From Deltaproteobacteria bacterium (GTDB taxonomy: Bacteria > Myxococcota > B64-G9): a DNA stretch of 40,212 nucleotides. Of the stretch, positions 16,592 through 26,124 are shown in pieces; within the stretch, counting starts at the first letter, position 1; every line of letters begins with the position of its first letter. The notes beneath the pieces were generated by a model. That model saw only the letters and a program-made list of their open reading frames with translations, was not told the origin of the DNA and ran no database searches. Location of the stretch: assembly GCA_016935365.1 (NCBI GenBank), contig JAFGRB010000171.1:1-40212 (forward strand), written 5' to 3'. The translations under genes and the position numbers were made by a program.

Positions 16592-16649
16592 ACTTCAATC
16601 AATCCAGGAACTTGAGGGCTGGGCCCTGAAATGATCCCGGGCATGCTTC

Positions 16650-16678
16650 TTGCGTCTTTCATATTTGAGGGCTATATT
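16650..16678 (+). promoter_or_regulatory. Promoter for the small MLDAFIIEEL protein
   Basis: TTGCGT (16650-16655), exactly 17 bases, TATATT (16673-16678), in a locally AT-rich stretch. Transcription would start near 16685, 16 bases before the ATG at 16701. Confidence 0.55.
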
Positions 16679-16700
16679 TCCGTTTAGGGAAGACGAGATC

Positions 16701-18303
<1,603 letters not shown>

Positions 18304-18306
18304 CCT

Positions 18307-18322
18307 GGACGGAGACGCGTCC
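18307..18322. other. Short hairpin between convergent genes (eno and barrel gene)
   Basis: GGACG (18307-18311) and CGTCC (18318-18322) flank a six-base loop right after the eno stop. It lacks a T tract and may contribute to termination from either side. Confidence 0.25.
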
Positions 18323-18339
18323 GCGTTGCTGCGAGGCGC

Positions 18340-18921
18340 TCAGAGCGTGAAGCCGAGCACGCCCGTGGCCGAGAGCAGGTAGCCGGGAAAGTCGATCGCG
18401 CCGAAGACCGCGACTTCCGCTCCCAGCCATACGTGCTTGCGCGGCGTGTGCCAGGCAAAGCCCAGCCCCGCCAGCCATGCGGCGCAGAGCTGTCCGTCGA
18501 AGCCCTCGACGCGCACCAGGATGTCCGGCTTGGACCACTGCATGCCGAAGCCGCCCTTGGCAAAGAGGTCGAATCGCTCGAGAGGCAGGTTGGCCTTCAC
18601 GACGGCGTGGAGCGCGTGGGTGGTGAAGGTGCCCGGAGCGGGCGGTGCGGGCTGGTCGGTCGCGTGGTGGCCCGTGGTCCAGACGGCCTCCAGACCCACC
18701 CAGGGCAGCAGCTCGTAACCTGCCCCGAAGCGAAACGCCAGACCCACCTGGCTGTAGCTGCCCACGTCGCCTAGCCACAGGGCAGGGCCGAGGCTGGTGT
18801 GCACGTTCAGGCCGCGCGGGATGGCCTCGGGAAGCGGTGGGCAAACCTCCGCCTCGTCGGCCCAGACGGACGCGGGCAGGGCCAGGCACAGGCCGATCAA
18901 CGAGAACACCAGGCCGCGCAT
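18340..18921 (-). CDS. Small outer-membrane beta-barrel protein (193 aa)
   Basis: The signal peptide ends near residue 21 (PASVWA). The mature chain is a run of alternating amphipathic strands with Gly and aromatic residues, such as VGLAFRFGAGYELLPWVGLEAVW and FDLFAKGGFGMQW. It ends in a hydrophobic strand with terminal L after F (GVLGFTL), as expected for an 8-stranded-type barrel. Its ATG overlaps the TGA of the upstream lipoprotein gene by one base. It is the last gene of the three-gene operon headed by the AgmX/PglI-domain protein, suggesting all three work together in the envelope. Confidence 0.8.
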   Translation of the reverse strand: MRGLVFSLIGLCLALPASVWADEAEVCPPLPEAIPRGLNVHTSLGPALWLGDVGSYSQVGLAFRFGAGYELLPWVGLEAVWTTGHHATDQPAPPAPGTFTTHALHAVVKANLPLERFDLFAKGGFGMQWSKPDILVRVEGFDGQLCAAWLAGLGFAWHTPRKHVWLGAEVAVFGAIDFPGYLLSATGVLGFTL

Positions 18922-19553
18922 CAGCCGTTCCCCCGGACCCGAAAGACCATCTCCACTTCGAGCTCGGTCAGCTCGTCCTCGGGCAGGCTGGCGCCGAAGG
19001 TGAGCTCGGTGGGCGCAGGCAGTATGCCCGTGTCTTCCGGATCGCAATCCGGATGGCGGTCCAGCGACCAGGACAGGTCCACTTCTCGCATCTCGTCGTG
19101 GAAAAACGACTCGGCGGCCCGCTCGCCTGGAGCCAGGCGGTGCAGGTGCTCCGAGAGCACCTCGATTCGCGGCAGGTCGGGCAGCACGTCCGGGTCGGCC
19201 GTGCCCGGCTCCTTCTCGACGCCCACCCACAGGTGGGCGTTGACCACCGCACTGCCCAGGTTGCGCGCCTGGTAGTCGATGCGCAGCTCGAGCTCATCCA
19301 CACTCAGCACAGGGTAGTCGCAGATGCACGGCAGCTCGCGGTCGGGCTCCTGCTCGATGCAGTCGGCGAGATCGTCCAGCTCCTCGAGATCCGCGTCCGA
19401 GAGCGGCAGTCGGAAGGTCCGGCCCGCGGACTGCTCGAGCATGTCGGTGGGCAGCGTGAGCGAGTAGGGGCCGAAGAAGCGCTCGTCGCGGCAGCCGATC
19501 GCGGCGAGCAGCACCAGGCCCAGCCAGGCGAGCGTGGGCGCGGAGCGCTTCAT
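18921..19553 (-). CDS. Lipoprotein of unknown function (210 aa)
   Basis: The signal ends in the lipobox LAAIGC with the lipidated Cys at residue 21. The mature part is acidic and beta-rich, with a Cys-x-Cys (PCICDY) and two further Cys (DCIEQ, PDCDPED) that could form disulfides in the periplasm. No known domain is recognised. Start ATG 19553 overlaps the upstream stop codon (ATGA), so it is translationally coupled to the AgmX/PglI-domain gene. Its stop overlaps the start of the barrel gene. The middle position in an operon with a Ton-like bitopic protein and a barrel suggests a periplasmic or outer-membrane partner. Confidence 0.8.
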   Translation of the reverse strand: MKRSAPTLAWLGLVLLAAIGCRDERFFGPYSLTLPTDMLEQSAGRTFRLPLSDADLEELDDLADCIEQEPDRELPCICDYPVLSVDELELRIDYQARNLGSAVVNAHLWVGVEKEPGTADPDVLPDLPRIEVLSEHLHRLAPGERAAESFFHDEMREVDLSWSLDRHPDCDPEDTGILPAPTELTFGASLPEDELTELEVEMVFRVRGNG

Positions 19554-20959
19554 CGAGAACGCCCGAAGGTGAAGGGATAGATGACCCGCACCTTGCCGCC
19601 CTGGGGCTTTGGAAAACGCCAGCGGCGGATGAAGCGCATCAGGCAACTCGCCACGTTGCCCTTCGCCGTGCGCTTATTCAAGGTGTTGGTCGGGATCTTG
19701 ACCGTCCTGACCGAGCCGTCCATCTCGATGATGAAGTCGACCACGACCTTGCCGCGCAGGGTGGGGTAACGCATCAGCTGCGACTCGTAACAGTACTTGA
19801 TGGCGCCTTTGTTGCGCTGGATCACGCTGGCGATCTCGCCCTTTCCAAGGCTGCCACCGCTGACCGTGGCATCCGAGCTCGGCAGCGATACCCGCACCTC
19901 GCCCTGCTCGGTCAGGCGGCTCGTTCGGCTCATTCGGCCAGCCCGGCGCCCGGTCCGCGGACCGCTCTCCACGATGCCCTCGCCGAGCGCCTCCTCGGTG
20001 CCCCGACGGGAGTGCAGGCTGGGCAGTGGTATCCCGCCGGCTCCCTTGGCGGTCAGCAGCCGGGCGCTCGCCTGACCGCGATCCAGCGCGCGCATGGCCC
20101 GGTCGAGCTTCATGCCCAGCCCCCCGTCGGCCAGCACCTCGCGCAGCGCCCCGCTTCGCTTGCGTGCCTTGGCCAGCTCGCCCACCACGCCCTGCTTCTT
20201 CACCTTCTCGCGTATCCGCTGCGTCTCGGCGTCGTCCGCAGGCCGGTCCGCAGGCGACTCGGGCCGTGTCTTCGGATCCGGCTGGACGCGTTTCGGCGTG
20301 CGCTTGGCGCGCTCCTCGCGGCGCTTCTGCTCCTCGATCTGCTTCTTGCGCAGCTTCTCCATCTCCTTCTGGAAGTCGAGGGCCTTGTCCGGATCCTCGA
20401 CCACGAAGGACACGAAGCGATCCGGAAGCTGCTCCACGCTCAGCCTCGGGCCGGAGGCGGCGAAGAGGCGCGAGACCAGGATCAGGAAGGCCACCAGGGC
20501 CACGCCGCCCGTGAACAGCCTCGAGACATGCTTGTCCACGCCCAGTACCTGGCCGATCTTGGCCGGCGGCAGGGCGCCGGGTCCGGAGTCGAACTGGAAG
20601 ACCAGGCCGGTACGATCGAAGACCAGCACCCCACCGTCGCCCGGCCCCAGCTCGTACCTGAGCTCGTCGCCCACGCGATCGGCCTGCCCGAGCCGGTCAT
20701 CGACCAGGTCCTCCACCTCGCAGGTCCGCCCGCCGAGCTGTACCCGACCCAGCATGCCGGGCAGGAGCGAGAGCACGGTCCGGCTGCGCCCGTGCCGAAA
20801 CAGCAAGTGCCGCTTGCCGAGGTAGGCACTCGGCAGGGTGAAGGTCGCATACGACGACTCACCGGCCGTGATCCGGCTGCCGGGAGCGAAGCTGCGCTCC
20901 TCGAGCAGAGTGCGCTCCCAGACCAGGGAGCAGCGGAGGTGGTTGGACTCGTGGCTCAT
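19550..20959 (-). CDS. Bitopic membrane protein with AgmX/PglI (TonB-like) C-terminal domain
   Basis: 469 aa in four parts. Residues 1-140 are a beta-rich cytoplasmic region that looks FHA-like, and 149-168 a single transmembrane helix. Residues 190-222 are a charged coiled coil, followed by a basic Pro-rich periplasmic linker. The C-terminal domain at about 370-466 has KGEIASVIQRNKGAIKYCYE, LRGKVVVDFIIEMDGSVRTV and RRWRFPKP. That domain, including Cys390 and Cys439, matches the AgmX/PglI family of Myxococcota, related to TonB C-termini. GltG (PglI) and GltJ (AgmX) of the Myxococcus gliding machinery share this layout. It probably transmits force or signal across the periplasm. It heads a three-gene operon. 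No Shine-Dalgarno is visible before the ATG. Confidence 0.88.
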   Translation of the reverse strand: MSHESNHLRCSLVWERTLLEERSFAPGSRITAGESSYATFTLPSAYLGKRHLLFRHGRSRTVLSLLPGMLGRVQLGGRTCEVEDLVDDRLGQADRVGDELRYELGPGDGGVLVFDRTGLVFQFDSGPGALPPAKIGQVLGVDKHVSRLFTGGVALVAFLILVSRLFAASGPRLSVEQLPDRFVSFVVEDPDKALDFQKEMEKLRKKQIEEQKRREERAKRTPKRVQPDPKTRPESPADRPADDAETQRIREKVKKQGVVGELAKARKRSGALREVLADGGLGMKLDRAMRALDRGQASARLLTAKGAGGIPLPSLHSRRGTEEALGEGIVESGPRTGRRAGRMSRTSRLTEQGEVRVSLPSSDATVSGGSLGKGEIASVIQRNKGAIKYCYESQLMRYPTLRGKVVVDFIIEMDGSVRTVKIPTNTLNKRTAKGNVASCLMRFIRRWRFPKPQGGKVRVIYPFTFGRSR

Positions 20960-20973
20960 GCGTCTGGGCTTGG

Positions 20974-21002
20974 ATTCTCCGTTACCCCTACCGACGTGTC
21001 AA
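20974..21002 (-). promoter_or_regulatory. Promoter for the AgmX/PglI-domain operon, near-leaderless
   Basis: Minus strand: TTGACA (21002-20997), 17-base spacer, GAGAAT (20979-20974). Transcription start is expected near 20967, only about eight bases before the ATG at 20959, and no Shine-Dalgarno is present. Confidence 0.55.
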
Positions 21003-21019
21003 GCCGGCCGAGGGTTCAC

Positions 21020-21041
21020 GGATTCACGTTGGATTCACGTT
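21020..21041. repeat. Two 11-base direct repeats GGATTCACGTT
   Basis: Perfect head-to-tail copies at 21020-21030 and 21031-21041, preceded by a partial copy GGTTCAC. The second copy contains the -35 of the receptor gene's candidate promoter. The spacing of one helical turn suits a regulator binding site. Confidence 0.7.
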
Positions 21042-21062
21042 GAAGGCGGATTCTGGTATATC
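21034..21062 (+). promoter_or_regulatory. Candidate promoter for the TonB-dependent receptor
   Basis: TTCACG (21034-21039), 17-base spacer, TATATC (21057-21062). The -35 lies inside the direct repeats. Transcription would start near 21069, leaving a ~90-base leader before ATG 21160. Confidence 0.4.
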
Positions 21063-21159
21063 GACAGTACAGTCATCGTCCACATCTGACGAGATGCGTC
21101 ATCGAATCGTGCGACGGTTCGACCTTGCGCACTGCATACAAGGATGCGATACAGTCGGC

Positions 21160-23340
21160 ATGTGCCGCTACCTGCTGTTTGTGCTCTCGACCCTTCTCAC
21201 CTGGCCGCTCGGATTCAAAGCGCTGGCCGACGAGCAGGAGCCGGAAGAGGAGGGCCCGAGAGACGAGCAAGTGGTCGTGGTCACGGCTGATCGCTCGGAG
21301 CAGCTCCGCTTCGAGTGCTTGCGCAGCATCGGTGCATTCGATCGGGATGCCATCTATGCACAGCAAGCACAATCCGTGCCGGAGCTCGTGGGTGAGCTTC
21401 CCGGGGTTCAGCTGCAGCAGACGAACCGGGGCGCAGGCTCGCCATTCGTGCGCGGGCTGACCGGACCTCAGAACCTGATCCTGATCGACGGCGTGCGGCT
21501 CAACACGGCCGCCCATCGCACCGGTCCCAACCAGTATCTGGCATTGGTAGATCCTTTTGCGATCGAGCGGCTAGATCTGCTCAGGGGCCCTTCGAGCGTG
21601 CTGTTTGGAAACGGGGCCATGGGGAGCGTGATCTCGATCCGCACTCCGCTCACCGAGCCTCGACCTGGGGAACTCGAGCTGGGAGCCAGGGCGCAGACGC
21701 GGCTGGCGAGCGCCGATTGGAGCCAGGGCGCCTCGATGGAGCTATCGGCTTCTGGACACGACTTGGGCCTGCTGCTGGGCCTGAGCGGCCTCGGATTCGG
21801 ATCGCTTCGCTCAGGCGGCGGCTTCATCCATCCTCTGAGCAGCTACCGGGCGGGCTTTGTTCACGCACGCCTCGCCTGGGATCTTGTGCGCTCGCTTCGT
21901 CTGGAGGCCGGATATGCGGGCGCTATGCTGCGGGATGCGGGCCGCGTCGACGCGGCCGGTAACGGTGATGTCCGCTTGTATGATAACGACGATCACCTCG
22001 CCTTCTTGAGGCTGCGCTGGGATGGATCGATCGAGCTCGATGCAAAGATGTCGTTCCAGCGCCTGGTCGAGTCGATCGACCGCTATCGCTGCGCATGCGA
22101 CGATAGCAGTGTGGTGCGCGATCTGGACGCCTGCCTGGAACTCGATCCCGCCCAGATTAACCGCATTCGCGCCTATGCAGATCGGATCGATGTCCTCGGC
22201 TTGGACGCGACGGCCGCTCTGGCGCTCTGGAAGGAGCGCATCGTGTTGCGCAGCGGCTTCGATCTCTACCTGGACCAAATCGCTTCGCGGCTCGATCAGG
22301 CGGACTCTCCCGCAGGTTTCGACACGCTTTCGCCTCAGCTCAGCGCCCAGCCACGCGGGCAGCTCTCGGACGGCTCGCTCTACCTTTCGCTGGGCGTTTT
22401 CTTGCATGCGCTCGCGGATCTCGTCGACTTGGGTCGGGCGGGTCGCCTGCGCTTGGAGGGCGGAATGCGTTATTCTCACTTCCAGGCCGAGGCCGAGGAT
22501 GTGCCGGAGATCGGCGACATGCGCTACGCGTATGGTGACATAGTGGGCTCGGCGTCTGCGGGCTGGATACTGCCGGGCCGTCTGTGTGTCTACTTCGCCT
22601 TTGCCCAGGGCTTTCGCGCTCCCAATCTGCAGGAGACCACCGTGCTGGGCAACACCGGCGATCGCTTCGAGCTGCCCAATCCCGACTTGAGACCCGAGCG
22701 ATCCAACACCTTCGAACTCGGTCTGCGGCTGGCGGCCCTCGATTGGCTGGACATGGAAGCGGCCTACCACTACGCCTTGATCGACGACGTGATCTCCCAG
22801 CAAGCGAGCAGCTGGCAAGGGCAGACGAGCGTGGACGGCAAGCCTGTCACCTGTCTAGTCAACGGACTCGAGGGTGTGTTCCAGGGCGCCGATTTTCGAC
22901 TTCGCAGCCGGCTGTGGTGGTTCGTACTGGACGCGAAGGCGAGCTGGATGCAAGGCGACATTCTTACAGATCAGGGCAGCACACCGGCCCGCCGCATCCC
23001 ACCCATCTTCGGCCGGGCGGGCATCCGCTACCAACACCCAATCCCCCGAATCTATGTAGAGTGTTACACGCGATGGGCGCTCAGACAGGACCGCCTGCAT
23101 CCTGGCGATCGAAGCGACGAGCGCATCTGCGGTCTGAGCTTACACTCGGGTCGGCTACGCGATCCTTGCGATGGTACCGCGCCCTGGGTCACTCTCAACT
23201 TATGCGCAGGCATAGAGCTCGCAGGACTGCGCATCGATCTGCGCCTGGCCAACCTGACCGACGCGCGCTACCATACCCACGGATCGAGTATCGACGAGCC
23301 GGGCTTCGATGTCCGATTGAGCGTCAGCGCGGAGTACTGA
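21160..23340 (+). CDS. TonB-dependent outer-membrane receptor
   Basis: The 726-aa protein has a signal peptide (RYLLFVLSTLLTWPLGFKALA), then a TonB-box-like EQVVVVTA near residues 37-44. The plug domain carries VPELVGELPGVQLQQ, GLTGPQNLILIDGVRLN and LRGPSSVLFGNGAMGSVISI. The 22-strand barrel has the classic FAQGFRAPNLQE and ends in a C-terminal aromatic Tyr. Two Cys pairs in extracellular-loop regions (CACDD...DACLE; ERICGL...DPCDG) may form disulfides. The substrate is not evident: no siderophore, B12 or sugar genes are adjacent. ATG 21160 is chosen for the signal peptide. In-frame codons upstream (21094) are possible and the ribosome site is weak. It diverges from the Ton-like AgmX/PglI gene. 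Confidence 0.92.
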   Translation: MCRYLLFVLSTLLTWPLGFKALADEQEPEEEGPRDEQVVVVTADRSEQLRFECLRSIGAFDRDAIYAQQAQSVPELVGELPGVQLQQTNRGAGSPFVRGLTGPQNLILIDGVRLNTAAHRTGPNQYLALVDPFAIERLDLLRGPSSVLFGNGAMGSVISIRTPLTEPRPGELELGARAQTRLASADWSQGASMELSASGHDLGLLLGLSGLGFGSLRSGGGFIHPLSSYRAGFVHARLAWDLVRSLRLEAGYAGAMLRDAGRVDAAGNGDVRLYDNDDHLAFLRLRWDGSIELDAKMSFQRLVESIDRYRCACDDSSVVRDLDACLELDPAQINRIRAYADRIDVLGLDATAALALWKERIVLRSGFDLYLDQIASRLDQADSPAGFDTLSPQLSAQPRGQLSDGSLYLSLGVFLHALADLVDLGRAGRLRLEGGMRYSHFQAEAEDVPEIGDMRYAYGDIVGSASAGWILPGRLCVYFAFAQGFRAPNLQETTVLGNTGDRFELPNPDLRPERSNTFELGLRLAALDWLDMEAAYHYALIDDVISQQASSWQGQTSVDGKPVTCLVNGLEGVFQGADFRLRSRLWWFVLDAKASWMQGDILTDQGSTPARRIPPIFGRAGIRYQHPIPRIYVECYTRWALRQDRLHPGDRSDERICGLSLHSGRLRDPCDGTAPWVTLNLCAGIELAGLRIDLRLANLTDARYHTHGSSIDEPGFDVRLSVSAEY

Positions 23341-23376
23341 TCGCACGAGCCGAGCTGCGAAGCTGCGACCTAGCAT

Positions 23377-23406
23377 TTGACTTCAGGCCCTCGACCGGAT
23401 TACACA
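23377..23406 (+). promoter_or_regulatory. Candidate promoter for the TPR lipoprotein-barrel pair
   Basis: TTGACT (23377-23382), 18-base spacer, TACACA (23401-23406). This leaves a leader of about 50 bases before ATG 23462. Confidence 0.4.
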
Positions 23407-23461
23407 AGGGTTGACGCGAATCCAACGGCTCGTGGAAGAACAACTATCCAGGGGAGATGTC

Positions 23462-25270
23462 ATGTCTGGAAAGCCCATCGCCCTGTGTGTCACGCTCCTT
23501 CTCGCAAGCGCCTGCACGCCGATTTGGCAGGAGCGCATCCAGCGGCTCGACTCCGCTCGCATGAGCGGGGAGCTGGCCTCGGCCCGGCAGCAGGCCGACA
23601 GCCTGTTGGCAGATGCGAAGAAGGAGCTCGAGCCGGGTGAGCCCTGGATGCTGGCCGCGATGGTGGCCGTGGCCGAGACGGACCTGCTGGCCGAGAACGA
23701 CGCCCGCGGGGAGAACCTGGCAGCCAAGGCCCAGAGCGGCCTGAAGGCGAACGAGGATGCCGAGCCGGTCTTCCGGGCCCGGGCCGCGCTGCTCGCGGCC
23801 GAGGTGGCCCTGCTCAAGGGCCAGCCCGCAGCGGCCGAGTCGGCCCTGGCCAAGGCAAGGACGGTCATGCTGGGAGGCGAGCGCGATGCTGCGCTTGAGC
23901 TTCGGGCCAAGCGCATCGAGGGCCAGATCGCGATCGACCGGGGCGAGCCTGGGCGGGCGGCGGAGATCTTGACAGCGGCCGCGGGCGGGGACGTGTGCGC
24001 GACGCCGGCTCTGGGTGTGGCCCTGGCCGACGCCCAGGTCGAGGCTGGCGAGCTCTCCAAGGCCGCCGAGAGCTTCAAGCGCCTGGATGACTGCCTGAAG
24101 AGCGCACCGTCCCTGCTGCGTGCCGAGGCCCTGGTGGCCAGGGCTGAGCTCGCGAGGCAGCGAGACGAGCTCACGCGGGCGGGCGAGCTGCTCGGCGAGG
24201 CGCGGGACATCTGGGACAAGGCGCTTGGAGAGCAACGCCTCCCCTCGGCCCTGATGAGCAACCTGGCGGTCGTGCAGGCCGAGCAGGGCGAGAAGGACGC
24301 GGCCGCCGGGCTCTTGCGCAAGGCCATCCAGCAGAACCGAGCCGGCGGCGCGCTTCGACTGCGCTCGCTCTCGGATGCCTTTCTCAACTTGGGCGGAGTG
24401 CTGCTGCGCAGCGGGGCCTTCGAGGAGGCGGAGACCGCCTTCCAGGAGGCCCTGTCCAGCCGGCAGGCCCTGTTCGGCGAGCAGCATCCCGAGTCTGCCC
24501 GGGCCCGGGCCGCCCTGGCCGCGGCCCTGCTATCCCAGGGCAAGGGCACCGAGGCCTGCGAGATCCTGCAGGCCTCGATCGGCCTGCTCGAGGCCTCGGT
24601 CGGTCCGAACGACTCGCACACCATGGACGCCCGGGCCAGCCTGGCTGCGGCCCATGCCAAGGCCGGCGATCTCAAGCGCGCCTCGCTGGACTACCAGGAG
24701 CTGCTGTCCACCATGGGCAGCGCGCTGGACGCGAAGAGCCGCGAGCGCCGGGTGGACGTGCTGCTCGCCTTCGGCGATGTGCTGGAGAGGCTGGGCCGGG
24801 AGTCGGACGCCTCCCGTCGCTACGCCGAGGCCCTGGCCGTGGCCCGGGACGCCTTCGGCGAGGATGATCCCAAGACCGTCAAGGTCATCATTCGCACCGC
24901 GCGCGTGGAGCAGGGCATCGGCGAGGGCGATCGGGCCAAGGCGCGCCTGGTGGGGGCGATCAAGGCCTTGCGAGCGGCGGGCCACGGCGATCACCTGGCC
25001 GTGGCCGAATGCATGCTGCTGCTGGGTCGGATCGACACCCAGAAGCGCCGCTACGAGGACGCGCTCAAGTACCTGACCGATGCCCGCAAGCGTCTGGAGT
25101 CCGCCCGCCGCAAGCCGGCCCGTACCATGGCAGACACCTACGAGGCGATCGCCTCGGTCTACCGGATCCAGGGCCGCGACGACGAGGCGGGCGATCTGGA
25201 GAAGAAGGCCCGGGCTTACCGGGCGGCGGCCAATCGGATCCCGGCCCGGGTCGAGCTCGTCTACCACTGA
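23462..25270 (+). CDS. TPR-repeat lipoprotein, kinesin-light-chain type repeats (602 aa)
   Basis: The lipobox LLASAC gives a lipidated Cys at residue 18. The first ~300 residues are a helical, Ala-rich TPR-like array. From about 310 on come longer TPR units of the kinesin-light-chain type, each with an AxxxFGxxHP-like turn (QALFGEQHPESARA, ASVGPNDSHTMDARA, DAFGEDDPKTVKV). The protein is probably a periplasm-facing scaffold for protein binding. ATG 23462 has AGGGGAG upstream. The barrel gene starts 13 bases after its stop, so the two form a scaffold-plus-barrel pair, converging on the nine-gene operon. Confidence 0.88.
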   Translation: MSGKPIALCVTLLLASACTPIWQERIQRLDSARMSGELASARQQADSLLADAKKELEPGEPWMLAAMVAVAETDLLAENDARGENLAAKAQSGLKANEDAEPVFRARAALLAAEVALLKGQPAAAESALAKARTVMLGGERDAALELRAKRIEGQIAIDRGEPGRAAEILTAAAGGDVCATPALGVALADAQVEAGELSKAAESFKRLDDCLKSAPSLLRAEALVARAELARQRDELTRAGELLGEARDIWDKALGEQRLPSALMSNLAVVQAEQGEKDAAAGLLRKAIQQNRAGGALRLRSLSDAFLNLGGVLLRSGAFEEAETAFQEALSSRQALFGEQHPESARARAALAAALLSQGKGTEACEILQASIGLLEASVGPNDSHTMDARASLAAAHAKAGDLKRASLDYQELLSTMGSALDAKSRERRVDVLLAFGDVLERLGRESDASRRYAEALAVARDAFGEDDPKTVKVIIRTARVEQGIGEGDRAKARLVGAIKALRAAGHGDHLAVAECMLLLGRIDTQKRRYEDALKYLTDARKRLESARRKPARTMADTYEAIASVYRIQGRDDEAGDLEKKARAYRAAANRIPARVELVYH

Positions 25271-25283
25271 CCTGGAGGAGCAG

Positions 25284-25847
25284 ATGAAGCCCATCGGCTT
25301 GCCCATCTTGCTGCTCGCGCTCTGCTCCGGCGTCCCGGCCGCAGCGGAGGAGCCCGAGCCCGAGACGCTGGATACCCAGACCCGCTTCGTCTTCGACATG
25401 CGCCTGGCCGCGGGTGGCTCGTACAAGATCATGGACGATCGAGCCGAGTGGGGCATCGGCATGGACTTCTCGGTGCTCTTTCGGATCGACGTGGGCGGCA
25501 CGGGCCACACGATCATGCCCGAGTTCGGCTACTCGGCGAGCCTCCACGACGAGAACCGGATCCAGGACCACTACTTCATCGGCGGAGTGGGCTATGGGCT
25601 GAGCGGCGAGTGGTACACGATCGGCATCGTGCCCAGCTTCGTGGCGGGTTCGGTGCAGGGCTTCCACCATGGCCGCGAGATGGCCTACGGCTACCGGACC
25701 GCCCTGATCGCCGAGGTTCCGCGGATCGTCGGCGTCCAGGCCGCCCACCAGGTCATGGTGCTGGAGAACGGCGAGATCGAGCACCAGTTCCTGCTGACCG
25801 GCTCGTTCAACCTGGGGCTGATCATCCTGCTGATGCACCTGGGATGA
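25284..25847 (+). CDS. Small outer-membrane beta-barrel protein (187 aa)
   Basis: The signal peptide ends near residue 21 (GVPAAA). The mature chain is a series of amphipathic strands with Gly and aromatic girdles: RFVFDMRLAAGGSY, GIGMDFSVLFRIDVGG, HYFIGGVGYGL and WYTIGIVPSFVAGSV. It ends in a hydrophobic strand (GLIILLMHLG). A Gly end is atypical, since barrels usually end in an aromatic. GGAGGAG stands seven bases before the ATG. Co-transcribed with the TPR lipoprotein. Function unknown. Confidence 0.78.
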   Translation: MKPIGLPILLLALCSGVPAAAEEPEPETLDTQTRFVFDMRLAAGGSYKIMDDRAEWGIGMDFSVLFRIDVGGTGHTIMPEFGYSASLHDENRIQDHYFIGGVGYGLSGEWYTIGIVPSFVAGSVQGFHHGREMAYGYRTALIAEVPRIVGVQAAHQVMVLENGEIEHQFLLTGSFNLGLIILLMHLG

Positions 25848-25875
25848 CCGGCTATCGGAAGTGGGCGCTCGAATC

Positions 25876-26124
25876 TCACAACCAGTCCGCCTTGGACGAC
25901 TCGATGATCTGCTTGGAGAAGTACTGTCTGGGCAGGCGGAAGGTCCGGAAGCGGTTGCGGATCCGCTTGAGGAAGTACATGAGCTGGGGCGTCTTGACGT
26001 TGCCCTCGACGTCCAGGTTGTCGAAGCGGTAGACGCGCACCGAGCCGGCCTGCTTGTCATCGGCCAGGGCGGCCGGGGAGGCGAGCAGGCAGGCGGCGAG
26101 CAGGACGGCGACGAGCGCTCTCAT
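25876..26124 (-). CDS. Small secreted protein (82 aa), last gene of the nine-gene operon
   Basis: A signal peptide ends near residue 21 (SPAALA). The mature ~60 residues begin with a strand (GSVRVYRFDNLDVEGNVKTPQ) and continue as a basic helix (FLKRIRNRFRTF) and a final SKQIIESSKADW helix. I recall similar short secreted proteins with a FDFD...VEG...P opening next to TPR lipoprotein genes in myxobacteria, so it may be a conserved partner of the preceding TPR protein. Its ATG overlaps the stop of the upstream gene (ATGA). It has no known domain. Confidence 0.72.
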   Translation of the reverse strand: MRALVAVLLAACLLASPAALADDKQAGSVRVYRFDNLDVEGNVKTPQLMYFLKRIRNRFRTFRLPRQYFSKQIIESSKADWL

